From IMG/VR virus record IMGVR_UViG_3300023292_000021, positions 1-39,664 of that record: a stretch of 39,664 nt of DNA, one strand, 5' to 3'. The notes beneath the pieces are model-generated. The model was not told where the DNA came from and did no database searches. It saw nothing but the letters and a program-made list of their open reading frames with translations. Both the position numbers and the translations under genes were made by a program. This document shows, piece after piece, positions 1 to 7,073 of the stretch. Numbering within the stretch: the first letter of the stretch is position 1; each line of letters opens with the position of its first letter. Source of the stretch: a virus.

Positions 1-84
1 GTTTTGCTGAAAAAAAGGATCGGATTGTTTTTTAATCAAGAAGTTGTTTTTGCATCGTATAATTTACTAGACCCAAAAGAATAA
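1..84 (+). CDS. 3' end of the 119-aa structural-operon protein (partial)
   Basis: The window opens inside a reading frame that ends in TAA at 82-84. Its 27 residues are identical to the C-terminus of the complete gene at 38835-39191, so this is the same gene cut by the linearisation point. See that entry for its description. It has no separate function here. Confidence 0.9.
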   Translation, partial: VLLKKRIGLFFNQEVVFASYNLLDPKE

Positions 85-106
85 ACAGAGTTGAATTATT
101 TTTAAC

Positions 107-134
107 TTGCACTTTTTTTCGTGTGTCCTACAAT
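107..134 (+). promoter_or_regulatory. Putative promoter of the connector/tail operon
   Basis: TTGCAC (107-112) and TACAAT (129-134) are separated by 16 bases. The -10 overlaps a palindrome, TACAAT-TTT-ATTGTA (129-143). The right-hand copy at 39214 keeps the same core, and its palindrome survives as TACAA-N5-TTGTA despite substitutions. This suggests a conserved promoter with an operator-like element upstream of the 78-aa gene. Confidence 0.5.
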
Positions 135-168
135 TTTATTGTAATTCCTATTTCTTAACTTTTACAAA

Positions 169-405
169 ATGGGACTCAAAGCAGCGTTTTCGAGAAAAAA
201 GATCAAAAAGGATCCAAAAGTAGAGGAACCTAAAAAGATCGAGAGAGTAAAACAAAAAGAACCTGATGCAAAAGTCGGGGCAGGATGTTTCACAAAAAAC
301 GTCATGCACAAACGAGGAAATGGAACGACGATTGTTTTTAACGTTGGCCAAAAACTTGAAAAAGAAGATCCAGATTTCGACAAACTAAAACAACACTTAT
401 CTTAA
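169..405 (+). CDS. Small connector-region protein, 78 aa
   Basis: Unrecognised. The N-terminal 40 residues are Lys/Glu-rich and low in complexity. The C-terminal half, from VGAGCFTKNVMHKRG on, looks folded. The second allele at 39276 is 84 aa: it differs in the charged N-terminus by a 6-residue insertion but keeps an almost identical C-terminus. The gene ends directly at the start codon of the gp36-like gene. Position between the capsid genes and the gp36 homologue matches that of Mu gp35, but I see no convincing sequence match. The ATG follows an A-rich stretch with no Shine-Dalgarno. Confidence 0.75.
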   Translation: MGLKAAFSRKKIKKDPKVEEPKKIERVKQKEPDAKVGAGCFTKNVMHKRGNGTTIVFNVGQKLEKEDPDFDKLKQHLS

Positions 406-900
406 ATGGCTGTTGACACTTTCACGAATGCAATAAAAACACGTCGAGAAGCTGGTTTCCTCAATAATACAGACATTGATGCCACTCTCGACGTAGACCC
501 TTGTGTGGCGAGCGCAAATGGCGAAGTTTCTGGTGCAGTTGGTTCTAGGTATCAAATCCCTCTAAATACGGTAAACACGAATTACTCTGGATCTCCGGCA
601 GAGGGTTTTTTGGGAAAATTAGCGACACAAATGGCGGCCGCAGAACTCCAACTCCAACAATTTGAAGGACAGGGCGGAGAATTGCTTTCTATGGCCCAAA
701 AGAAACTCGATCTAGCAATTGAGGATTTAGACAGATTAAAAAAAGGAGAAATCACACTTGTTGATTCAGACGGAGTTGAATTGGCATTGAAAGAATCTGC
801 ACTCAGCGCAATTACAGGGTTTCCAAAAAATTCAGACTTGGCAGACACCTCAAGTCCCGAAGATAATGCAATGATTGGGAAAATTGGCGAGAAATATTAA
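406..900 (+). CDS. Mu gp36-like head-tail connector (DUF1320-like)
   Basis: A 164-aa protein resembling the DUF1320 / Mu gp36 family of head-completion proteins. Visible features are an acidic N-terminus (residues 20-32, DIDATLDVD), a short segment with the family's Arg-Tyr-x-x-Pro-Leu character (GSRYQIPL, about residues 46-53), and a long helical region (about 70-110) rich in Ala, Gln and Leu. It starts immediately after the previous stop and precedes the gpG-like gene, the order expected of a connector block. The family call is from pattern recognition and is moderate. A diverged 5' part of the same gene lies at 39531-39664. Confidence 0.7.
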   Translation: MAVDTFTNAIKTRREAGFLNNTDIDATLDVDPCVASANGEVSGAVGSRYQIPLNTVNTNYSGSPAEGFLGKLATQMAAAELQLQQFEGQGGELLSMAQKKLDLAIEDLDRLKKGEITLVDSDGVELALKESALSAITGFPKNSDLADTSSPEDNAMIGKIGEKY

Positions 901-909
901 CAAAAAAAG

Positions 910-1344
910 ATGTTTCGATTAAACGTTAAAATCCAGGGGATAAAAAAACTGGATAGGAAATTTTCGAATATAAGCAGAGGATTAGATAATTTTCGAGAAC
1001 CTTTGATGAAATCAAATGCGTTAATGAGAAGCGCGATTGATAGGAATTTTATCACGTCTGGTCGAGAATTGGGCAAGCCTTGGCAAAGCCTTTCCCCGCA
1101 AACGTTGAAAAGAAAAAAAGGAAATAAAATATTGATAGATACAGGAAAAATGCGAAAAAGTTTCGCAAGTACCATTACGCCAATGAGTGCGACGATTGTT
1201 AATAACACTCAGTATTTCAAATTTCATCAGAGCGATAAGGCGAGGTCAAGGTTGCCACGCCGAATAATGATGAGGATCGACAAAAAAAGAGAAAACGAAA
1301 TCGTCAGGATTTTCAACGCATACATAAAAAAAATTGCAAAATAA
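910..1344 (+). CDS. Phage virion morphogenesis protein (Mu gpG-like)
   Basis: A 144-aa protein with the hallmark layout of the phage virion morphogenesis / tail completion family (Mu gpG, P2 gpS). It has an N-terminal helix, then GKPWQSLSPQTLKRKK (about 56-71), then the conserved ILIDTGKMRKSF segment (about 75-86), and a final YFKFHQ patch. In this family the protein joins completed heads and tails. It is basic and 9 bases downstream of the gp36-like gene. Confidence 0.8.
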   Translation: MFRLNVKIQGIKKLDRKFSNISRGLDNFREPLMKSNALMRSAIDRNFITSGRELGKPWQSLSPQTLKRKKGNKILIDTGKMRKSFASTITPMSATIVNNTQYFKFHQSDKARSRLPRRIMMRIDKKRENEIVRIFNAYIKKIAK

Positions 1345-1368
1345 AAATGAGTTCATAGAATCGAAGTG

Positions 1369-1848
1369 ATGGACAGAATAACAGAAAAGATTATTTCATT
1401 GTTGAATGCCAACGTGAAAACACCAAGAGGAATAAATCAGATTTATGATGGTGATATTTTTCTGATTCCAAAAAACAGTATTCCGGCGATAATTGTTAAC
1501 CCGAATTCGACCGCAATTCTGACAAAAACAAATACTCAAGACCAAGATACTTACACGATAGATATTACTTTGATACTCGATGCCAGAGATTATTTCAACC
1601 AGAGCGCAACTATTAAATCAGGACTTGCAATTCTCAAAAAAATAATGGAAGAGCGGAAGTCGGGAACGAGTAACGAATTAAAAACAGATACGATTGCTTA
1701 CGCGGTTAGGAATTTTTTAGATTCTGATTCTGATTATTCTTTACGAGCAGACTCGGGAATAATTTATGGATTTAACGATCAAAGGGAGTTTCCGACGGTC
1801 GAGGCCAACCTCCAAGTCCAAGTACTTTCTAAAGTTTATACGAGATGA
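1369..1848 (+). CDS. Tail terminator candidate
   Basis: About 159 aa, from ATG 1369; GTG 1366 is an alternative one codon earlier. It begins with a helix followed by a beta-rich segment containing IPAIIVNPNS, then TYTIDITLILDARD, and ends with a strand (TVEANLQVQVLSKV). This alternation is typical of siphovirus tail terminator / Mu gp37-like (DUF1834) proteins, which cap the tail tube. Its place between the gpG-like protein and the tail genes fits. No diagnostic motif exists, so the call rests on length, fold pattern and position. Confidence 0.6.
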   Translation: MDRITEKIISLLNANVKTPRGINQIYDGDIFLIPKNSIPAIIVNPNSTAILTKTNTQDQDTYTIDITLILDARDYFNQSATIKSGLAILKKIMEERKSGTSNELKTDTIAYAVRNFLDSDSDYSLRADSGIIYGFNDQREFPTVEANLQVQVLSKVYTR

Positions 1849-1973
1849 TTGAAATGGTAAGATCATTGCCTCCAAAAAAAAATTTGTATACCATGAAAGA
1901 CGGTTCTACAATTGAGGCAGAAAATAGGAACGAAGCATTAAAAATTTATAATTCCAAAAATGCAAAAAATTAG
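1845..1973 (+). CDS. Short protein, 42 aa
   Basis: Starts with ATG overlapping the TGA stop of the previous gene, which supports translational coupling, and overlaps the next gene's start at 1960 by 14 bases. The product is polar, with a KDGSTIEAENRNEALKIYN helix. This resembles the tiny proteins often found between tail terminator and tube genes, but I do not recognise a family. Confidence 0.6.
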   Translation: MIEMVRSLPPKKNLYTMKDGSTIEAENRNEALKIYNSKNAKN

Positions 1974-2376
1974 AAGAATCGCTTTCGGCTTGTTGGTAAC
2001 ATTATTGTTGGCTGGGATAACTTACGCCGCAGTCACAAAAACGTTTGTCAGCGCTAAAAATGAAAAATCGACTTACACTTTTGTGTTGGAGGACAATCTG
2101 GATGCTTCCACGACCGTTGATATCAGCGGAGCGAATTGGACAGGGATCGCATCGAAGGGGATCACAGCAGACACGATATCCGTTCAGGTCTCTCCGCATC
2201 CAGCTCCGCCAACGGCTGACGACTGGTTCGATGTCACAGACAATGCAGGGGTAAATCCGTTCGAGGCAGCTAATAATTTTTGGCAACAAAGTCTAGTCGG
2301 ATCGAGAGCATTAAGATTCGTTAGAACGGGAGCAGTGGACGGAGACATAACAATGACATTAACACTATCAAAATAA
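1960..2376 (+). CDS. Predicted secreted beta-rich protein, 138 aa
   Basis: The N-terminus is a clear Sec signal peptide: basic MQKIRR, then a hydrophobic core (GLLVTLLLAG) and a small-residue cleavage region (TYAA, about residues 22-25). The mature part is beta-rich and Thr/Asp-rich (FVLEDNLDASTTVDISGANWTG and similar) and ends with MTLTLSK. The stop overlaps the ATG of the DGR-type target gene, so the two are probably translated together. A signal peptide is unexpected in a tail structural protein. It suggests export from the infected cell or surface display. Function unknown. Confidence 0.75.
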   Translation: MQKIRRIAFGLLVTLLLAGITYAAVTKTFVSAKNEKSTYTFVLEDNLDASTTVDISGANWTGIASKGITADTISVQVSPHPAPPTADDWFDVTDNAGVNPFEAANNFWQQSLVGSRALRFVRTGAVDGDITMTLTLSK

Positions 2377-4175
2377 TGAAAAAATTTTTAGCAACGATTC
2401 TGTTGACCATGTTTTGCGGGGTCGCCCTCGCGGCGAATGGTCCGTTTAAAGCCTCGGAATATCTAAACAAGGCTGATGATATTTTCAAAAGACTTTCTAC
2501 TGGGGCAATTTTGCCAGCTATTGTCACTGATACGATCGGAAATTCGGCGAACAGGATCACTGAGATTTGGGTTGACACTCTTGATGCGACAACGGCAACA
2601 ATCGCCGCTGTTATCACAGGAGCATTGACGGTGGACGTGACCGACCCCGAGGCTCTTTTGGTTCGAAAAAACGGAGACACTGGGGACATTTTTACAGTGG
2701 ACACGACTAATTCTCAAATTCAATTACTAGCTACTGGTGTTTTTGGAACGGCTCCGAACCCAACTCTATCTTTCGGTGATGGAGACACTGGGTTTTATGA
2801 GAGTGCGGATGATAATTTAGATATTTCTATTGGAGGTAGTGAAGCTATGAGAATTGATGAGAGTGGGAATGTGGGGATTGGGACGACTACACCCCAAGAA
2901 AAATTACATGTTGTTGGAAATCTAATTCTTCAAGATGGTTTATTTGATATAGGAGTGAAAAGTGGTGAAAAAATGCAATTTGGGATATGGAATGCTGATT
3001 GGTCTACATTTTCAACAAATATGGTAATTGACAATGTCGGTAATGTCGGAATCGGAACTGCCACACCAGCCTCAAAACTAGACGTAGCAGGTACTATCCG
3101 AGCGCAGGAAATCTGTGATGAGAATGGGGCGAATTGCCGAGATATTTCCAATGGGGAACTAAAAGGTGGTATCTTTGTGGCGGTTTCGGCAGCGTCTACT
3201 GGATCGGCGGCTCATGATGCTGTGGTTGGATACCAAGCGGCGAATGATCTGTGTAATACAGCGTCGACTGGTAGTCATGTTTGTTCTGTTGATGAAGTAC
3301 TAAATACTGTGAATAATATTACTGATCTTTCAGCTCTGTCTGGTTGGTCAGTAGGAGGAACTACTCAAGTTTGGGTTAATTCGGGAGGTGCGAAGTATGC
3401 GCCGGATGATACTCCAGTGGCAGATTGTAATGGTTGGTCAAATGCTACTGTTGATAACTTAGGTTCGTTCTGGATACTAAACTCTACTGGTGGAGGAAGC
3501 GCCGGTGTGGGTTATTGTAATACTTCCAAAGTGTTTGCTTGTTGTGAAGATACTTATATTCCAACTTGTGGGGAAGATCTTACTTATGGTGGAGAGACTT
3601 ATGGAACAGTAAAAATCGGTAATCAGTGTTGGATGGGAGAGAATCTCAATGTAGGGACAATGATTAATTCAACAAGTGGTGGAGATGGAAGCGATGGAGA
3701 ATCAGCAAATAACAGCACAATTGAGAAATATTGTTATTCCAATGATGAAGCTAATTGTACAGCTGAAGGTGGTCTTTACCAGTGGGATGAGGCAATGGCT
3801 TATGCAACAGCGGAGGGCTCACAAGGAATCTGTGCTGACGGGTGGCATATGCCAACTGATGCTGAACAAAATCAACTTGACCAGTATTTGACTGATGCTG
3901 GTAACACTTGTGTTGCTACACGTTTAGGGTGGGATTGCGACACAGCAGGAACAAAACTGAAAACAGGTGGAACATCAGGCTTTGAAGGTCTTCTTACTGG
4001 TTACCGGAGGACTGATTCTTCTTTCTACAATCAGGGGACGGGCACGAGCTATTGGTCTTCCAGTGAGAGCGGTACTAATGCGTGGAGACGTCACTTGAAT
4101 TCAAGTAACTCTACGGTCTACCGTGGCACCCTTAATAAGGGCAGCGGCTTTTCTGTCCGTTGCCTCAAGAACTGA
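2376..4175 (+). CDS. Secreted DGR-type variable protein with FISUMP / C-type-lectin-like C-terminus
   Basis: A 599-aa multidomain protein. Residues 1-20 form a Sec signal peptide (MKKFLATILLTMFCGVALA, predicted cut before ANG). Residues 85-245 hold fibre-like repeats with two NVGIGT-type motifs (GNVGIGTTTP and GNVGIGTATP), common in phage fibres and bacterial adhesins. A Cys-rich middle follows. From about residue 405 there is a FISUMP domain (GETYGTVKIGNQCWMGENLN, then GWHMPTDAEQNQLDQYL). The last 55 residues (LLTGYR, YWSSSES, NAWRRHLNSSN, GFSVRCLKN) match the variable C-type-lectin fold of DGR targets. In this family adenine-directed mutagenesis diversifies the C-terminal ligand-binding surface. 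An Avd-like gene follows 80 bases downstream, but no template repeat or reverse transcriptase is visible. It may be a receptor-binding fibre or, given the signal peptide, a protein shown on the host surface. Confidence 0.85.
   Translation: MKKFLATILLTMFCGVALAANGPFKASEYLNKADDIFKRLSTGAILPAIVTDTIGNSANRITEIWVDTLDATTATIAAVITGALTVDVTDPEALLVRKNGDTGDIFTVDTTNSQIQLLATGVFGTAPNPTLSFGDGDTGFYESADDNLDISIGGSEAMRIDESGNVGIGTTTPQEKLHVVGNLILQDGLFDIGVKSGEKMQFGIWNADWSTFSTNMVIDNVGNVGIGTATPASKLDVAGTIRAQEICDENGANCRDISNGELKGGIFVAVSAASTGSAAHDAVVGYQAANDLCNTASTGSHVCSVDEVLNTVNNITDLSALSGWSVGGTTQVWVNSGGAKYAPDDTPVADCNGWSNATVDNLGSFWILNSTGGGSAGVGYCNTSKVFACCEDTYIPTCGEDLTYGGETYGTVKIGNQCWMGENLNVGTMINSTSGGDGSDGESANNSTIEKYCYSNDEANCTAEGGLYQWDEAMAYATAEGSQGICADGWHMPTDAEQNQLDQYLTDAGNTCVATRLGWDCDTAGTKLKTGGTSGFEGLLTGYRRTDSSFYNQGTGTSYWSSSESGTNAWRRHLNSSNSTVYRGTLNKGSGFSVRCLKN
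4010..4175 (+). other. Candidate DGR variable region (VR)
   Basis: These bases encode the last ~55 residues of the FISUMP protein. The coding pattern is typical of DGR variable regions: runs of TGG/TCT/AGC/GGC codons, with the invariant GGCTTTTCTGTCCGTTGC end. The stretch looks richer in G and C than the bases around it. No second, adenine-rich copy (template repeat) occurs in the window on either strand, so which bases vary cannot be read here. Confidence 0.6.
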
Positions 4176-4215
4176 GTATCCGACTATTTGTCTATTTGAC
4201 TATTTAAGCTATTCA
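4176..4215 (+). repeat. GACTATTT-type tandem repeats just after the VR
   Basis: Immediately after the stop codon come GACTATTT, GTCTATTT, GACTATTT and AGCTATTC as consecutive imperfect octamers. Canonical DGRs carry an initiation-of-homing sequence and sometimes a cruciform at this position. The repeats could serve such a role or mark where the cassette was joined. The role is inference; the repeats themselves are plain. Confidence 0.5.
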
Positions 4216-4255
4216 GAAATGAAGAAAATCAATGTTTTAAATCTTACTAAAAGAA

Positions 4256-4597
4256 ATGGCTACATACGATAATTTACCAGTGTATAGAGTTAGTTATGAA
4301 TTATTAGTAGAGTTATTTCGTTACACGAAAGATTTTAGTAAAGAATATAAATATACAGTAGGAGAAAGTATAAAAACAGAAGTTTTAGAAATGATTAAAA
4401 ATGTTTATCGTGCTAATAGTGTAGAAAGTAAAAAAGAATATATTCGCTCAGCTCGGGAAAACGTAGAAACTATTCGTTTGTTTTTGCGACTTTTAAAAGA
4501 TTTACACCAAATAAGTTTAAAAAAATTTGTGTTTCTGAATGAAAAGATTGAATCACTTTCTAAACAGTTATTTGCTTGGCACAAATCTTCAAATTGA
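4256..4597 (+). CDS. avd: Avd-like four-helix-bundle protein (DGR accessory)
   Basis: A 113-aa all-helical protein resembling the bacterial Avd / 23S-rRNA-intervening-sequence four-helix family. The match includes the start (NLPVYRVSYELLVELFRYTK), KYTVGESIKTEVLEMI, the NVYRANS turn and the C-terminal LKKFVFLNEKIESLSKQL. In DGRs, Avd forms a pentameric barrel that binds the reverse transcriptase and the template RNA. It sits directly downstream of a FISUMP variable protein, the standard DGR gene order. Codon use (TTA, ATA, CGT) is more AT-rich than in its neighbours, which hints at separate acquisition. The stand-alone four-helix family also exists outside DGRs, but the neighbourhood favours Avd. 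Confidence 0.85.
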   Translation: MATYDNLPVYRVSYELLVELFRYTKDFSKEYKYTVGESIKTEVLEMIKNVYRANSVESKKEYIRSARENVETIRLFLRLLKDLHQISLKKFVFLNEKIESLSKQLFAWHKSSN

Positions 4598-4821
4598 ATT
4601 TTTAAGAGAAAATATTTGCTTCTTTTTTTTTATTTCTTAAAATTTATTTTAGGTCAGAGTCTTTTTTTGTTACGTACAGAAAAGAGCGAACCATTATACT
4701 CAGTTCAACAATCCTCTTGTTTCTCAAACAAGGAAATCAGTCTCATTTCTTGCGCTTAAGGAAGTTATTGAGCAAAAAATTTATTTTGACTCTCTAAAAG
4801 AGTGTGATAACTTAAAAACAA
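4598..4821. other. Non-coding spacer after avd, with hairpins
   Basis: A canonical DGR would have its template repeat and reverse transcriptase here, and neither is present. The spacer is T-rich at first (4620-4665). It holds a perfect hairpin, CTTGTTT-CTC-AAACAAG (4716-4732), and an ACTCT-N5-AGAGT inverted repeat near its end. A weak promoter-like pair, TTGACT (4786-4791) and TAACTT (4808-4813), precedes the next gene. I see no similarity to the variable region. Confidence 0.55.
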
Positions 4822-5307
4822 ATGCCAAAACCTTTTAGAAACATAATGCTGACGCTGATTCTAACCGCCTCTGGTGGGACTTTGTTTTTTAGCGGTCTAC
4901 TGTCTGACAAAAACGAATGCGAAGCGACCAGAACAGAATTATTACAAGAATTGAACGAAAAATCTTTGTCGCCGATCAGGGGGATCCAGCTCATGGGAAT
5001 AAATGAATATGGATGTGGGGTTTTGTCGAGCGATATTTCAGAAGCCAATCAATTAAAGATATCCAATCTGAGAACGGACGGAGATGTTTTTGTGTTTTAC
5101 AGCGATGCAGATTATCAAATAAGAATGGAGACCCTTCTGAATAAAAGGAAAAATCGAAAAAAAGGAGAACCGGATTACGATTCGCTTGAGGAGTTTTACG
5201 AGACTATTGCGATCCTGAATCATGCAATAAAAGGGTCTGTAAAAATTGACGGTCCAGAATTAAACAAAATCGATAAAAAGATTGCTGAAAAATTAATGAA
5301 AAAATAA
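4822..5307 (+). CDS. Predicted exported or membrane-anchored protein, 161 aa
   Basis: Residues 1-27 form a basic start (MPKPFRN) and one hydrophobic segment (IMLTLILTASGGTLFFSGLL), acting as a signal peptide or anchor. The rest is soluble and charged, with a helical C-terminus ending in LNKIDKKIAEKLMKK. No family is recognised. Together with the two upstream signal-peptide genes and avd it makes a block of non-tail genes between the tail terminator and the tail tube. Confidence 0.7.
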   Translation: MPKPFRNIMLTLILTASGGTLFFSGLLSDKNECEATRTELLQELNEKSLSPIRGIQLMGINEYGCGVLSSDISEANQLKISNLRTDGDVFVFYSDADYQIRMETLLNKRKNRKKGEPDYDSLEEFYETIAILNHAIKGSVKIDGPELNKIDKKIAEKLMKK

Positions 5308-5345
5308 ATTTGTAAAAAAATTTAACTAGCAATAAACTCTAATTG

Positions 5346-5468
5346 ATGAAAAAGGACTCTCTAAAAACAAAAGAAAAAACTTTAAAGAAGGAGTTGTATT
5401 TTAACAACAAAAATTCTGTTATGGCCACATCATTAAAAGAGGCAAATTCTTTACTTTCTAAAAAATAA
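5346..5468 (+). CDS. Short basic protein, 40 aa
   Basis: ATG 5346 to TAA 5468. The product is Lys-rich (MKKDSLKTKEKTLKKE start) and ends three bases before the tail-tube start. No family is recognised. It could be a leader peptide or a small tail-associated protein. The coding call rests on tight packing with the next gene. Confidence 0.4.
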   Translation: MKKDSLKTKEKTLKKELYFNNKNSVMATSLKEANSLLSKK

Positions 5469-5470
5469 CA

Positions 5471-6460
5471 ATGGGTGCAGAAATTGGTCGGCGTTCGCAA
5501 GTGGCAATTGGTCGTGAGGAAACATCGTATGGAACGCTTTCTGCGTCCTTGCTCGGGCTTCCGTTCACAGACTTGACGGTCAATGAGACTAAAAAGACTG
5601 TTCCGAACAATCAAGCTTATGGAAGAATTGAGAAAAATAGCGAAGGATCAAAAATTGGATCCCAAGAAGCGGAGGTTGTAATGTCTGGGGTTGTTTCAGT
5701 TGTTGCGATTGGTTACTTTTTGAAAGCAATATTCGGAACAATGACAACTGCGGACGACACGCCGGTTGCTAATTCCGACACTCACACTTTTATAGTTGAT
5801 AATGATTCAAACGAACATCCATCATATTCGATAGTTTATAAAGACGGAATTCAACAATTGGCAGTTCTCGGAGCTAGATTAAACAGTTTCACGATAAATA
5901 TCGTTGCTGGAGAATGGGCGACGTTTGAAGCAAATTTTATCGGGAAATTCCCTGTGACGAATGCTTCGTCAATTACATATACCGACGAGGAAAAATTTAC
6001 TGCGGCGATGGCATCTCTAAAGATGGGCGCAAATATAGCAGGGCTTGGAGCGGCAATTCCCGTTGTTGAAGGATCAATAATTTTCGAAAAGAACACAAAG
6101 CCTCAACCAGTATGGGGTAGCGTTGATTTGTTGAAAACAATAAATGAGGCATTCGATGTTCGGGCAGAAATAACAAAACTATGGGAAGATACCACACAAA
6201 GGGCTTTGTTTACCGGCCACACAGTTCAAGCGTTGCAAGTTAAAATAACGACTGATGTATTCGTAACAGGATCAACGCCCTACGATCTAGAAATAAATAT
6301 CAGAAACGGGAAAGTCACAGAACACGCAATTGATCGAGGACTCGACAATGTAATGGAAGAATCTTTCACTCTAATGGGTGAATATGATTTCTCTGAAGCG
6401 TCTATGGTTGACGCTGTTTTGATAAATGGTACCGACGGCTCTGTTTACGGAGTTGGGTAA
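5471..6460 (+). CDS. Major tail tube protein
   Basis: A 329-aa beta-rich protein with the layout of siphovirus tail tube proteins. It starts GAEIGRRSQVAIGREETSYGT, the usual start of this family, which describes a gated start then a barrel. Central segments include HPSYSIVYKDG and LNSFTINIVAGEWATFEANFIG, the long strand pair of the tube fold. The C-terminus is MEESFTLMGEYDFSEASM. It is followed by a strong terminator and then by the moron and chaperone genes, the usual tube-chaperone-tape order. Confidence 0.8.
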   Translation: MGAEIGRRSQVAIGREETSYGTLSASLLGLPFTDLTVNETKKTVPNNQAYGRIEKNSEGSKIGSQEAEVVMSGVVSVVAIGYFLKAIFGTMTTADDTPVANSDTHTFIVDNDSNEHPSYSIVYKDGIQQLAVLGARLNSFTINIVAGEWATFEANFIGKFPVTNASSITYTDEEKFTAAMASLKMGANIAGLGAAIPVVEGSIIFEKNTKPQPVWGSVDLLKTINEAFDVRAEITKLWEDTTQRALFTGHTVQALQVKITTDVFVTGSTPYDLEINIRNGKVTEHAIDRGLDNVMEESFTLMGEYDFSEASMVDAVLINGTDGSVYGVG

Positions 6461-6475
6461 AATAAAATTAGGAGA

Positions 6476-6519
6476 TCATTAATTAGTCTGTTCTTGGGGG
6501 CGGACTTTTTAATGATTTT
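6476..6519 (+). terminator. Intrinsic terminator after the tail tube gene
   Basis: A long hairpin: TCATTAA-TTAGTCTG (6476-6490), a G-rich loop (6491-6500), and CGGACTTT-TTAATGA (6501-6515). All but one or two positions pair, including one G-U, and TTTT follows (6516-6519). It would stop most transcription from the highly expressed tube gene, and it directly precedes an independent promoter. Confidence 0.75.
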
Positions 6520-6520
6520 G

Positions 6521-6548
6521 TTGACTTTTATTAAATGTTAGTTAATAT
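6521..6548 (+). promoter_or_regulatory. Moron promoter
   Basis: TTGACT (6521-6526) and TAATAT (6543-6548) with a 16-base spacer. The spacer has TTAAA and GTTAGTTAA, a decayed version of the palindrome found in the early promoters. The -10 ends seven bases before ATG 6556, which would give a leaderless transcript. Confidence 0.6.
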
Positions 6549-6555
6549 TTTATTG

Positions 6556-6771
6556 ATGAAGAAGAAATGTCCACATTGCGATAGCTATAGAGCAATTAGT
6601 GCTTCTGATTTCTGTTTTGGAATTTTTGTGATAGCTTGTTTATTTAGCATTTTTAATATTGCTTTTTTTATAATTGGAGTTCCATTTATAACCTGTTTTA
6701 TTCTGATGAAAATTTTTCCAAAAACGATAAAAAATCAATACGTATGCAAAAATTGTAATTTTAAATTTTAA
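6556..6771 (+). CDS. Zinc-ribbon membrane miniprotein (moron)
   Basis: A 71-aa product from ATG 6556. A longer frame starting at 6535 would begin inside the promoter, so I prefer 6556. It opens with CPHC (MKKKCPHCDSYRA), has one long hydrophobic stretch from about FCFGIFVIACLF to FITCFILM (two closely spaced membrane helices), and closes with CKNC (YVCKNCNFKF). The two Cys pairs would form a zinc ribbon on the cytoplasmic side. It lies between its own terminator and promoter and the tail chaperone gene, so it is a classic moron. Function unknown. Confidence 0.7.
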   Translation: MKKKCPHCDSYRAISASDFCFGIFVIACLFSIFNIAFFIIGVPFITCFILMKIFPKTIKNQYVCKNCNFKF

Positions 6772-7073
6772 TGAAATTAAAAGAATCCGGCATCGAGTTT
6801 AAAACTAAAGTTTTTTTGACTTATGGGGATGTCAAAAGATATGAAGAAATAATGTTTGACGGAGTTGAAACAAAAGAAAACGGAACGCTTGACCAGGGAA
6901 CGATGCTAAAAAACGTGAAGAAACAGGCCGAGGAATTGATTCTTATTTCTGTGAATCTTTTTGGCGGTAAAAAAGAGATTACTCGAGAAGATCTTTTGGG
7001 AATGCACATCAATGATTACAAACAACTGTTGAAAGAATGTGAGAAACTCATCAACGATAAAAAAAAAGCTTAA
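6771..7073 (+). CDS. Tail assembly chaperone (G-type)
   Basis: A 100-aa acidic helical protein directly upstream of the tape measure, the position of lambda gpG. It begins with a beta hairpin region (IEFKTKVFLTYGDVKRYEE) and ends in a nine-A run that encodes Lys codons just before the stop (DDKKKA-type end). A second frame without its own start continues to 7297, the expected organisation for programmed -1 frameshifting. The ATG overlaps the stop of the moron. Confidence 0.7.
   Translation: MKLKESGIEFKTKVFLTYGDVKRYEEIMFDGVETKENGTLDQGTMLKNVKKQAEELILISVNLFGGKKEITREDLLGMHINDYKQLLKECEKLINDKKKA

Larger units (their letters stand above)
1..539. repeat. Terminal direct repeat, left copy
   Basis: This end corresponds to 39108-39664. 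Bases 1-126 are identical to 39108-39233 and bases 482-539 are identical to 39607-39664. Between these blocks the two copies differ by dozens of substitutions and one 18-base in-frame indel. The gene order across both copies is the same, which means the molecule closes on itself and the unit length is about 39,107 bp. The divergence points to two co-occurring alleles joined by assembly rather than a perfect terminal repeat. A genuine tandem duplication is the less likely alternative. Confidence 0.9.

Noticed and set aside
4716-4732. CTTGTTT-CTC-AAACAAG hairpin as a terminator
   Set aside because: No T-run follows. I list it only as structure within the spacer.
4598-5470. A possible template repeat or reverse transcriptase downstream of avd
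   Set aside because: The only open frames are a 161-aa exported protein and a 40-aa peptide, and no segment resembles the variable region on either strand.
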